This document shows positions 21,923 through 31,199 of a DNA stretch of 34,041 bases, piece by piece. Both the position numbers and the translations under genes were made by a program. Where the stretch lies: NCBI GenBank assembly GCA_002900995.3, contig PJEW03000032.1, forward strand, positions 1 to 34,041. Direction: 5' to 3'. The DNA comes from Ganoderma boninense (lineage: Eukaryota; Basidiomycota; Agaricomycetes; Polyporales; Polyporaceae). The notes under the pieces were generated by a model. The model saw only the letters and a program-made list of their open reading frames with translations. It searched no databases and was not told the origin of the DNA. The first letter of the stretch is position 1, and each line of letters opens with the position of its first letter.

Positions 21923-23154
21923 TTAATCCGCACATTGTTGTACCCCCAACGGATGTCAAGCTTGGTAAAGTACTTGGCCCTCTTGAGTCGATCCATCAAG
22001 TCTGACACCAACGGTAGTGGGTATCGGTTCTTAATGGTGATGTCGTTCAATCGCCGGTAGTCCTGTACAGGACGTAGGCTGCCATCCTTCTTTTTAACGA
22101 AGAAGAACGGTGATGACATCGGTGACTTCGACTCTTGAATATAACCTTTGGCCAAGTTCTCACTAAGGAACTTGTCAAGCTCGACCTGCTTGCTGGGAGA
22201 CAGGGGGTACACCTTGGAATGGAACATCCTAGCATCTGGTACGAGTTCTATAGTGTGGTCATAGGGTCCGTGCTCAGGTAGTCGTTCGGACGCCTCTTTC
22301 GAGAACACACGCAGATACTCGTGGTACTGGGGAGGTACAATCTCTTCGACAGGACGGACTTCCTTCTTCTGGTACTCTTGTTCAGCAAGCTGTTGAGAGT
22401 ACGTGTAGCTCGCCGACACAAAGATCTTAGGGGTACCTCGAAGTTGTCGTCCATCTTCCAGTGCATTGAGAAGAGACTCCTCAGTGCCATCCCATTCCGG
22501 CAGAAAACCTGGTGGTGGAGGCCTATCTTCCTCCTCCTCAACCATTACGGCCGTGCATATCCTACCCATCATCTTTGCCTTCCGCACCCGCCGAGAACCA
22601 TTGCGCGCCGTAAGCCGTACCTCCGTATCACGCGCTTTGGTCTCAACAGGTTTGGATGCCTTCCGATGAGCCGGACATGCCTCTGGACATCTCGATAGGC
22701 GCAGCGAGCCACGTTCCCAATCTACTTCAGGGTTGTGCTCGCGCAGCCAGTCCAGGCCAATAATCACATCCTCTTCTCCTATGTCTGTCACCACAAACAC
22801 CACCTTCTCCTGGTGGTCTCCAATCGCCATATCCAACACAGCGACTTCCGTGATCGTCCCATCACAGTTCTCAGTACCATCTATGTTGTACAGAGGAATT
22901 GGCCTTGCCAACTTCCTCGTCGTAACCTGGTTCTTCTCCACGAACCGTCTATGTAAAAACTTAGTAGTAGCTCCACTATCTACCATTGCTACTATGTCCT
23001 TATGTCGCTGCTTGCCGATTAACCGTACCGGTATATGAAAGTGTTGACCACTGTGATTTACCTCATATACAAACGCGGAGCTCAGTACAGAAAATCGACT
23101 ATTACTACAAGAGCCGGCACGCGCAGCGTCCAGTGCGGCTCTAATCAGAAACCC
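21923..23154 (-). CDS. pol: Chromovirus pol, upstream part: protease and start of RT
   Basis: The frame is open from the gag-pol frameshift (about 23154) onward and does not begin at its own ATG. The ATG at 22986 is the Met of VAMVDSGATTK, inside the aspartic protease active site (D-S-G), so initiation there would delete part of the protease. RT follows: the thumb-proximal HTIELVPDA and PLSPSKQVELDKFL stretches, then FFVKKKDGSLRPVQDYRRLN and KLDIRWGYNNVRIKTG. There the foldback element cuts the frame. A read-through product ends after seven foreign residues at a stop near 21892. Together with 16299-18846 it makes one pol polyprotein. Confidence 0.93.
23110..23154 (-). promoter_or_regulatory. 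Programmed -1 ribosomal frameshift signal between gag and pol
   Basis: On the sense strand the heptamer GGGTTTC (23148-23154) sits in the gag frame as G-GGT-TTC. It fits X-XXY-YYZ and is followed at once by the gag stop TGA (23145-23147). Five bases further a stem-loop begins (23110-23142): AGAGCCG-CAC pairs with GTG-C-CGGCTCT, ten base pairs with one bulged C. Pol continues in the -1 frame, as slippage here predicts. This is the classical arrangement for making Gag-Pol at a low ratio to Gag. Confidence 0.85.
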
Positions 23155-24575
23155 TCCTTCTTCTCAGTGGTTGTAAGGGCCGCGATCTTCTCCTCCACCG
23201 CCTTGAGCTGGGCCTGAAGGGCTGCTACTTCCGTGGTCGTAGTGGACGAGGAAGCGGCTTGCTGACTCTTCAACCGCGGACAGTCATACTTACGATGTCC
23301 GGGCTGGCCACAGATGTAGCAGTTTCCTGAGAACGGCTTCTTCCCAGTAGCAGCCGCTTTCTCCCCCTTCTTCTTCCATCCAAACGACTTCGGCCGTTCT
23401 TCCTCTCTGGTGACGAGGGCCTGGTCGAGCGACAGCGCCACCTTCTGGATTTTGGTGAGGTCCGAGATGTCGTGAGCACTGGTGGCGAGGACATCCCGAA
23501 GCCTGGGAGGCAGGCCAGAGCGGTAGCGTTCGCGTTTGTCCTCGTCGCCGAAGCCGGTCCGCGCTGCAGCTGCATTGAACTGTGCCGTATACTCCTGGAC
23601 TGTGCCGACCTTGCGGTATGCCTTGCAGAGCTTGACCAGTTCAGCGATGGCAGCCTCCTTGTCGTCGGCTGCGCAGAAGTGGTCCTTGAAGGCTGTGCTG
23701 AACGCGCCGTAGTTCGCCCAAGGACTAGTTCCACCTGCGAGCGTCACAATGTGGGGGCCGGCCCAGGCTGCTGCTCCTTCCGTGAGCCTACTGAGGATGG
23801 TCATCCATACCACATCAGTTGGTGTGCCGACAGCCACCGCTGTGAGGGTGTTGAAGTAGATCTGGGCTGCAGACACGAAGTGGAGGCCATCCTGGGGGGA
23901 CTTTCCGTCATAGTCGCGTGGGGCAATTTGGGAAAGGAGCTTGGAGGTGTCGAACGGTGGAGCGGGGGCAGGGGTAGTCATGGCGGGTGTGGACGCTCGA
24001 CTGGGTGCAGCTGATGAAGAGGATGAGGGTTGTGGAGTGTTGAGGCTGATGGTCTCTTGCTTGGGTTCCTCCTTTACTTCCGGCTTTTTCTCTGCCTTTG
24101 GGAGTTTAGAAGTTGAAGCAATGGGGGTTGCGGGAGTCGAGGTTCGTCGCTGTCCAAGACGCTCTGTGACGAGTTCGAGAGTCTTGTCGAGGATGGGAGA
24201 CCCTGTCGATCGTGCAGGACTGGGGATTCGACTTTGGACACGACTCTGGGGTTGTGAGGTAGGGCGTGAGGCAGGGCGGGATGAGGGGTTCCTGGATGCG
24301 ATGAGGGCGGCTTGGCGAGCTGGGGGTCGGCTTGGATCTCGAGGTGCAGGTGCTGGTGGGTTTGCGATCTTCGCACGGATTAGGACTTCCTGTTCTTTGG
24401 TGGTGAGGAGTCTAGGGGCGATGCCTTCGCGAGTTTCAAGAGTATCGTCGAATGTGTGTGATCGGTGGGGGCACGGTTGCTCCTCGCAGTAGTACCAGGC
24501 TTGCTTATCTTCGTCCCAGTACTCGTCCTGTACTGCAGTGGGGTGAAATATGTGTCCCCAGGCTTGGCAAGCCAC
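23145..24575 (-). CDS. gag: Chromovirus gag, 476 aa
   Basis: Structural protein of the virus-like particle. ATG 24575 is the first in the frame after the leader. Residues ~1-60 are Cys/His-rich (YYCEEQPCPH), followed by a long Pro/Ser/Ala-rich, low-complexity linker (~70-215). A helical capsid-like domain comes next (~216-395, with DGLHFVSAAQIYF and TVQEYTAQFNAAAARTGF). A single CCHC zinc knuckle, CYICGQPGHRKYDC, lies at ~419-432, and a short C-terminal coiled coil (VAALQAQLKAVEEKIAAL) precedes the stop. The zinc knuckle binds genomic RNA. The frame is intact and ends at the frameshift site. N-terminal Cys/His richness ahead of the linker is somewhat unusual but I cannot assign it. Confidence 0.93.
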   Translation of the reverse strand: MACQAWGHIFHPTAVQDEYWDEDKQAWYYCEEQPCPHRSHTFDDTLETREGIAPRLLTTKEQEVLIRAKIANPPAPAPRDPSRPPARQAALIASRNPSSRPASRPTSQPQSRVQSRIPSPARSTGSPILDKTLELVTERLGQRRTSTPATPIASTSKLPKAEKKPEVKEEPKQETISLNTPQPSSSSSAAPSRASTPAMTTPAPAPPFDTSKLLSQIAPRDYDGKSPQDGLHFVSAAQIYFNTLTAVAVGTPTDVVWMTILSRLTEGAAAWAGPHIVTLAGGTSPWANYGAFSTAFKDHFCAADDKEAAIAELVKLCKAYRKVGTVQEYTAQFNAAAARTGFGDEDKRERYRSGLPPRLRDVLATSAHDISDLTKIQKVALSLDQALVTREEERPKSFGWKKKGEKAAATGKKPFSGNCYICGQPGHRKYDCPRLKSQQAASSSTTTTEVAALQAQLKAVEEKIAALTTTEKKEGF

Positions 24576-24950
24576 GTTGAATCTCGCTTCCTTATCCTAG
24601 GAATGAAACGGCAGGTGCACGATCCAACACTGTCTGCTCAGCCTCCTCGGCCTATTGCTGTGTCTTAGCCCAAGGGACACGGGCCCAAGGGTGTTCTGCC
24701 TTGGCTTTGTTTCGCCGCCTTTCTCTAGCCTCCCACGCCGTGAGGCGGACCACTTCTGTCAGTACCGGGGTCTCGTGTTAGGAGCTTTCCGCGTACTGTA
24801 CCACTAAGAGTGGCAAGCCTCAGGTTGCGCCGAGACCACGTCCGATGGTGTGACTAGAGTGCGCACTACGCTAGGCCAACACAGAGGATCTAAGTGCGTA
24901 CCGTACGAGAGGGAAAGAGTGTGGATGGAGTACGCCGGTGCTCGTGTAGA
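24576..24950 (-). other. Untranslated leader of the chromovirus RNA
   Basis: About 375 bases lie between the primer binding site and the gag ATG, with no frame of interest. It is expected to hold packaging signals. No specific structure was identified. Confidence 0.6.
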
Positions 24951-24963
24951 AGTTTCGACCTAA
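24951..24963 (-). other. Primer binding site, self-primed type
   Basis: The sense strand reads TT then AGGTCGAAACT directly after the 5' LTR end. It does not begin TGG, as expected for a site matching the CCA end of a tRNA. The 11-mer AGGTCGAAACT is the exact reverse complement of AGTTTCGACCT in the LTR (sense strand, 25148 down to 25138), at the predicted RNA 5' end. This is the Tf1-type self-priming arrangement. Confidence 0.8.
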
Positions 24964-25422
24964 TGTTACGACTGGCTGTCGAGTAAGATCAGGGAGGAGG
25001 CTTACGAGACGAGCAAGGGCGTCGACGAGCACTTGTGCAGCGAGAGCGGAGCAGGGCTCGACAGTCAGGCTGGAGACAAGATGTATTGAGCGAGTAACTA
25101 ACGAGCGAGAATACAGTGAGGCTTACCTGGAGACAAGAGGTCGAAACTGAGGTCTCCAGGTAGCGAAGTACAGGTCTTATATACATGTAGCGGACAATGG
25201 GAACCGGGGACAATAGGTAACTATGGACACGGGAACCAGTGGAAGAACAATGGTATGTAGTACAATGACGATGGGAACAATGGGTGACAGGAGTTATTGT
25301 ACTGCGAGAACAAGGGACGGGTTTGCTAAACAACGGAGGACAATAAGGACGACGCGGGAGGCAAACAGTCCGAAAAGGGAAAGAGAGACGCCGGGTAGGC
25401 GCCGAGCATGCCGTTCATGACA
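24964..25422 (-). repeat. 5' LTR of the chromovirus
   Basis: 459 bp, TG...CA ends in the sense direction, 457 of 459 positions identical to the 3' LTR. It contains a TATA box and the predicted RNA start. Of the two differences from the 3' LTR, the one at 25408 (A, versus G at 16258) lies in a CpG context, as methylated-cytosine deamination would produce. Confidence 0.97.
25176..25183 (-). promoter_or_regulatory. TATA box of the chromovirus promoter
   Basis: TATATAAG on the sense strand begins 35 bases upstream of the AGTTTCGACCT sequence (25148). That spacing is suitable for transcription starting at or next to that A. The same box lies at 16026-16033 in the 3' LTR. Confidence 0.7.
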
Positions 25423-25532
25423 ATTATGTTAGGAACAGACCAGCCGCTGAACCAGCTACGCCAAAAGGACGCAATGTCAAGCCAAGCTTGACACTTGGCT
25501 GGTACTGTATATGTAGCTCGTAATGCCTGTTC

Positions 25533-28500
25533 ATGACAGTTGAGACTTACTCACCCTTCTCGCTGTCCGACGACAAGACTGAGAAACGAGCCAGCAATTG
25601 GCAAACCATCCGGGAGAAGGAGCGGCAGTCAACGTACCGGCCTCAACTCGACTTCGTCGCCGGGACATGCGAGTTCGTCACCTTTCTTGGGCTGCAAATT
25701 CAGAATAAAAAGGGTGAGAAAGGAGCTAGGAAGAAGCTCGACCGGAGGATACCTTACTTCGGTTGCAAGTTTTATCCCTGACGTACATGAGCGAGAAGGT
25801 TCGCAAGGTGTCCCCCAACGTCACGCCTGAACTCGCTTGCTTGAAGCCCGTAACAGTTCTCCATCCGGCCTTGGTTGAGGAGCTCAACTTCTGCCCCCGG
25901 TGTAACGCGACCGGTTCCGACATCACTTGGAATGGATGGACAACGAGCGGCCCACGCAACGTGCATGGCGTCTCTTCGGAGGAGCAGGTAATCGGGGTGC
26001 AGATGCGCTGCAAAAAATGCAAGGAGGCGAGGGGGAAAGCAGACGCACCGGACGAGGAGGAGGACGAGTCCTACTGTTGGGGGACGGCGAGCAGGCAGTT
26101 CTGGGAGCGGAAAGAACACTGGGAAATTCCAAGTCAGTATTCGCATTGCTAGACAACATTATACGTTGACCCTCACCTAATCTCCAGTTGGCCTGCCACA
26201 CATGAAGTGGCGGAGTGCGGTTACGAGCGAGCTGTACGACTTGATCACGGAGTTCCGGCCAGACACAACCTCTGCAGGCTTAGCCGAGCACATCAAGCGT
26301 AAGCAGAAGCATCTGTTACATCGAGGCTCTGACTCACCGAGCCCCCAGAGCTCCATCTCCTTCAATACCACAAGCGACGCCGGGAGTATCTCATCAATTT
26401 TGAAGCGAGGGCGAACCAGCAGGTTTGGCCAGGAGCTGGTCAGGATGTCGGGCTGAGGAAATTCCCAGAGCCGAGCACAGGAAGACATGAGCAGGGGTAC
26501 AACAACACGTCGATAAGCGACGAACTAGTGACGGACATCTACCTGACCTGGGTGAGGGCGACGAGGCAAGGAGAATCCGAGGAAAGCCTGCGAACCAAGA
26601 CTGGTACGTCGAAGTTCGGCTAAACTCTCACGGTTCACCTGAGTCTCACGGCACCCTCTGCGCTTGTCCCAGGCGTGGCTCTCTCCATTGATGCCACCTT
26701 CCGTACGGCCAGCAAGGCCACTGTTGTCGACAAGGATAAAGTGCACACTCGGGTCTACAAAGGAGGTATCACCAGTGTTATCAACGAAGAGACCGTCATT
26801 CTCGCCTGGGTATGCCTTCTCATCGGTGTCCCTGGCCGTCCGTGTTCGTCCTTGATTACTGATTCTTCCTGGCAGCGGTTCTGCTTCACTCAAGGCAACT
26901 GGGAGTTAGTGGAGCTTCTCAAAGGAGTGAAGTGTCGTCTCGAGCTGCTTGGTGTATCCGAACCGGAGATGGTCATTAGCGACTGTTGCTGCCATGTCGC
27001 GAGTGCCATCCACGACGTTTTTCCAGATGCCAAGGTTTGCCTCGATGTTTGGCACCTTTTCATGCGGTGCGTCACTATTTCCTCACCGGAGAGCATTGCA
27101 TCTTACTTTCTGTAGGTATCTTGTCTGTCTTGTGGGCGGGAGCAAGTGTCCCGTCCGTCCCGCTGTCGCCTGCGACATCGTGGATGCGATCCTCAAGTCC
27201 CACGCACTGGTGAAATCGCCTGCAATATATTGGAGCAAAGAGGAGCAGGAGACACGCTTGGAGGCTGCCTTCAGGAAGTGGGAGGCGAAGGGTATGTGGA
27301 CAGCCGCCGGTGCCAAGGTACGCCTCATCTATCCCGCCTTTGTGCACGGTCTTTAACTTTTTTGAAGGCGCACGAAGAACAGCTTACACACGTCAGAAAG
27401 GATGCCTCGCGCGCCCGCATGACGATTTGCGTGCTGATGGCAGTCGGATCGAGGGGACGCACAAGGGTTGGAATTCCCTGCAGCGTTCCTTCTCGAGTGG
27501 CGTCGAGATGATGACCGCGCTCGGCCATGACTATGTTCTCCGTCACAACACACGCGTGGAGAGCGCGCTCAAGGACCCCCCCAAGTTTATCCGTTCGACA
27601 TTCGGTTCGCACCATATCCGCCTCGTCAACGATTGCGCGCGCCGTTGGAACAAGCAACTAGCTCGGAAGCCCAGGATCGACTCTGGTATGGCGCCTATGC
27701 CCGTGCTTGACATCCCACCTAGCAGCGAGACATTCGGCATGGTCAAGATGAGCCTCGAGACGGCTGCTCACCAGTCGCTCACCTCCATCAAGAGCGAGCC
27801 CGCTGATGACACACAAGAACTCCTTGACCTGTCTTCGCAAGACCTCCTTGACCCATCGCAGATCCTCTCTGGGGTTGGCATTGACCCCTCCCTTCTTTAT
27901 CAACTGCCCCGATCACCCCTTCAAACTTCTCCGAGTCAATCTACGCCGTCTATGCTTCCTTCTGCAACTCCGCACCCATGCACATCGACCCATGACCCTG
28001 TCGGCTTCGGCTTGAACCCTCCGGGCTTGTCGCCCGGTTTACCACAAGTTTTGCCCCCTCGTGTCGAGCTAAGCATGTCCTCTCCGTTCTCTTCTGCTAC
28101 TCCCGTCTCCTCCTCCGCTGCACCCACCGACTCAGCCACAGTCTGGCCTCTCGCCCTGTACAATCCTGACAGCAGGGACCAGAAGGCCGCGATAATCACC
28201 ACGGTCAAGAACCACACTGGTGGCTTCCCCCCCCCGGGCTCCGCAGACATCATCGACATTGACGCGCTGTTCGATGCAGAAGCTCGAGACCCGGAGAGCG
28301 CGGTCAGTCAGGCAGCCAAGAAATCTAAGTGCGTCGACAGGAAAGGAAAGGGTGTGGATCGCAGCAACGTTGACTCTCAGGCAAGTCCCTTGAACCTTAG
28401 TCCTATCTTCCTAGCTAACGTTGATCCCATCTTAGCCCCGAAAACGCGCGTGCGAATCCGGCGACACTGCAAGCCAGCCTATCGAGGTTGTGTCCATCGC

Positions 28501-30047
28501 GGATTCCGCCGCTCCATCACAGTCCAAGCCACCACCGCGCAAGAGGCTGCGCTTGACGGTGCCAGGGACAGTGGCAGCCTCAAAGACCAAGAAGCCGGCC
28601 GTTCACACAAGCACGACGTCTGCGGTTGCACCCACCCTCGACCAGTTCCTCGGGCTCCAGGCCGCGTTCGCAGCGACAGGGCAGACCATCAATACTACAA
28701 ACTTTCCCCGGCGCGCTATATCTGGGCTCACCCGGTCGCAGCGGGTGTTCTCCGTTGCATCTGGAGAGATCGATCCGCGCTTGCTCTCCCTCGCTTCGAT
28801 TGACTATGACGAATTCAAATTGTTCTTGCAGTTGCGGGTGGAGGGGAAGTGGACAACTCACAGCATGTCGCCATTCGACTGGGTTTGCGCAGCGTCAGCA
28901 TACAACACGGAACTCTCCAGGCTAAACCAAGGCACGAAGATGGTGAGGGCTTTGAAGACGCCCCACGCCCTCATGGACAAGCTTTTCGAACTCGAGCAGA
29001 AGCTAATTGGCTGCATCATCTCCAACGACTATCAATGTAAGGAGATCTTTGTTTTCACGCTCAACTCCGAACCTTATTTATATTGCTTTTGCAGCGCGCT
29101 CTGGACAGCCATTCTGGTATTCCCATTGCCACGCACTTCCTCTTCGGGTTGGCGGAAAGTCCGAAACAGAGCTGGCTGCAAAGCTTGTGAACAGCAAGAA
29201 GACCACAGTTCGTATTTTTATCAACGTCGTCTCGCTCGCTCACTAACACTGTGGTTCTTAGACGAAAGTGCACACCTGCCATCGCTGCCAACGAATCATG
29301 TACCCTGGCCCAGCAAATTTCCCTCTGAACCACCCTCGTGGTGTCTGCACAGACGGAGTGTGGCAGTCAGCGCAGCAGGAGAAGAAGGAGAAAGGCGAGG
29401 GGAAGAAGGGGAAGAAGGGGAAGAAGGATATCCCCGCTCTCGAAGACCCACCGCCTTACCCGCAGCCTGAGAACCTGTTCACGTCCAACAAGGACGGTTA
29501 TTTCTTCCACGCCGAGCGCCTCGTCAAGAAACTCCACACCTTCTATCCACGTATCATCGCCGGCACTGCCGGCACGGGTCCACTTGCGCTCCATGATGTT
29601 GCGTTTGCACAGCTCCTTAGAGCTCGTGTCAAGGTCTTCGATGCGACGGCGACGACTCCAAGTATCGCCATTTTCAAGCCGTACCGCAATGTGAAGTCGC
29701 TTGGCGTCAGCGAAGGGCAGACGTACACTTACGGCGGTGAGGAATGGATTCGCGTCGACTTCCTCACTGCCAACATCGACGACTTGCCACCTCAAACTGC
29801 TTCCGATTTGGCTGGGCCTGCGCAGCCTCCACACGCGGGCCCTTCGCAACCTTCGCAATGGCTGACACAATTCGATAACTCCTCCCCGGTGGCAGGCACG
29901 TCGCGGGGTGAGGCAGACATCTCGGACGCGGACCAGGAAACGTCGCGCGAGAACTTGTTGGCTGCGGACAAGTTGCAGGAGGGTTTTTCCCCGCCGGGAA
30001 TGTCGCGCGCGGGATCGTCGCAGTCGGACATGAGTATCGCGCAGTAG
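25533..30047 (+). CDS. Transposase-like protein of a fungal DUF6729-type family, ten exons, two frame breaks
   Basis: Exons are about 25533-26132, 26188-26298, 26349-26603, 26673-26809, 26876-27066, 27116-27317, 27368-28380, 28436-29036, 29095-29207 and 29262-30047, giving roughly 1330 residues. The N-terminal part has a Cys cluster (FCPRCNATG, then RCKKCK). The central part, LSIDATFRTASKATVVDK, VISDCCCHVASAIHDVFPDA and VCLDVWHLFMR, resembles an RNase H-fold DDE transposase of MULE style, with Asp in the first two motifs and a W-H. Then comes GSRIEGTHKGWNSLQR. A Pro/Ser-rich linker (~27700-28400) leads to a C-terminal CHRCQRIMYPGP zinc-finger-like cluster. The order matches what I recall of proteins labelled DUF6729 in Agaricomycetes. 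A 1-base deletion in a C run (~25776-25781) and another at 27398-27402 break the frame. An alternative 56-bp intron ending at 25770 would avoid the first. The start is uncertain: ATG 25533 is 110 bases from the LTR, so upstream sequence may have been displaced. Confidence 0.7.
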
Positions 30048-30156
30048 TGGTATAGCTTGGGCGCAAGGCTTCCGCGCGGGATACCGTTCGTGTGGATGCC
30101 ATTCCTGGGTTGTTCCCCCCTCGTATATAGCTGCATGCGTACCTTGTATTTGTATC

Positions 30157-30198
30157 TCCTACTATGAATTGAATCCTTCCTACTATGAATTGAATCCT
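30157..30198 (+). repeat. 21-bp tandem duplication
   Basis: TCCTACTATGAATTGAATCC plus one T occurs twice, back to back, about 110 bases after the stop of the transposase-like gene, probably in its 3' untranslated region. The rest of 30048-30344 holds no gene. Confidence 0.85.
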
Positions 30199-30344
30199 CG
30201 GAATCCCCGCCATTCATCACCTGGGTTATGTCGGCCTCTCGGCCTGAATGGACATCTCGCGCGCGCGGGGTAACTGGGGGATAGACGCCCGTCAAGGTTT
30301 GCGCGAGTTTGGTCATTCGGGTTAAGGGCACGTGCTAGGGTTTA

Positions 30345-31199
30345 GACCAATGTTGGTCCAGGGCGCTTCACGTTGGTCCTTTGGGGCTGGTCGGCCGTCC
30401 CACAAAATGGCGTCATTGTTTGACGCCCTAGAGGGCCGGGAACGTTCTGCGAAGGCGGCGCTGGACAGGTGCCAGTGTCACGGTGAGGATTCTCGACGTC
30501 GCGAAGCGTCAAGAAGTTGATGCATATCGTGAGAACGCGCGCCCCCCCCGCCCTTCCCGATTCGTATCAGCCGCTCCGCAGCCCCCAGTTTTGTTCACCA
30601 AAGTGAAAACGGTGTGCATACAAACATATACTGTGCAGTGAAATTAAAACATAAAACATGTGTAGATTCTTGTATGATTTTGCTGAGTTACGAATGGCTG
30701 TATCTTCACGAAATCATGCAAAACGATTCAACAAAAAACATGTCCCGGCCAGCCTCGAACCTATGCACCACTTCCACACTGCCAGACAGGCGGCAATGTT
30801 GACCACTGCACCATGTTTCCCTAGATTGCCACCAAACTAATTTGCATGTATCGACATCCGGCTCCGTGTCCATGCTCATTTAACACAACGTAGAATTATC
30901 CATGTGGCATAAAGCAGTAATACATGGCGGCCGAGCACATTTTTCAGGTCAATACCTATGAGTAGAAACATGCATGACTGTGTCTTTCTCAATGCAGCAC
31001 CGACGCGACGGCTGCATTTGGGCGGCGGCGGGACAGCGATGATCGATCGCGCGCTGCCAAGCGCCGCCTTCGCTGTCCGCCACAGAAGCCACGGCCTGCC
31101 ACGGCCCGCAAGCCCGCCCAAGCGCCGGCTACGTCATTTTGCGGGACGGCCGACCAGCCGTCCTTTGGTCCACGAGCGCCTAAGGACCAATGTTGGTCC
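30345..31199. mobile_element. MITE-like element with ~70-bp imperfect inverted repeats
   Basis: The left end (30345-~30415) and right end (~31131-31199) are inverted copies. GGCTGGTCGGCCGTCCC is shared exactly and is followed by CAAAATG-x-CGT, with GACCAA-x-x-TTGGTCC at the tip. The tip sequence GACCAATGTTGGTCC is itself nearly palindromic. The ~855-bp element has no transposase. A clear target-site duplication was not found next to the tips, so the ends may be off by a few bases. It contains a tRNA-like module. Confidence 0.65.
30741..30830 (-). other. tRNA-like sequence with A and B boxes (SINE head or tRNA pseudogene)
   Basis: On the minus strand, TGGTGCAGTGGTC (30801-30813) resembles an A box and AGGTTCGAGGC (30752-30762) a B box. 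The stems do not close as in a working tRNA. It is followed downstream (minus strand) by T-rich sequence. It resembles the module at 13545-13612 in box sequence and orientation, and both lie inside candidate non-autonomous elements. Confidence 0.45.

Larger units (their letters stand above)
15814..25422 (-). mobile_element. Chromovirus (Ty3/gypsy LTR retrotransposon with chromodomain), interrupted by a foldback element
   Basis: The element spans 9609 bp, or about 6.53 kb without the foldback insertion and one copy of its duplicated site. Order in the sense direction (minus strand) is 5' LTR, primer binding site, gag, -1 frameshift, protease, reverse transcriptase, RNase H, integrase, chromodomain, polypurine tract, 3' LTR. 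The LTRs differ by 2 of 459 positions (16183/25333 and 16258/25408), so the insertion is recent. Gag and both pol segments are open. The 5-bp flanks (GTTGA left, ATTAT right) do not match, so the usual target-site duplication is missing. This suggests recombination between elements or a later rearrangement. The PR-RT-RH-IN order plus a C-terminal chromodomain defines a chromovirus. Without a tree I cannot name the clade. Confidence 0.95.

Noticed and set aside
22986..22986. ATG at 22986 as the start of pol
   Set aside because: It is the Met inside the protease active-site segment VAMVDSGATT. The frame is open upstream to the gag end, so pol is made by frameshifting.
25533..30047. KDZ (Kyakuja-Dileera-Zisupton) transposase
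   Set aside because: The protein has a Cys cluster and is fungal, but the catalytic-type motifs I would expect from KDZ proteins are not the ones seen (SIDATFR, VISDCCCHV, VWHLFMR). It fits a different family better.
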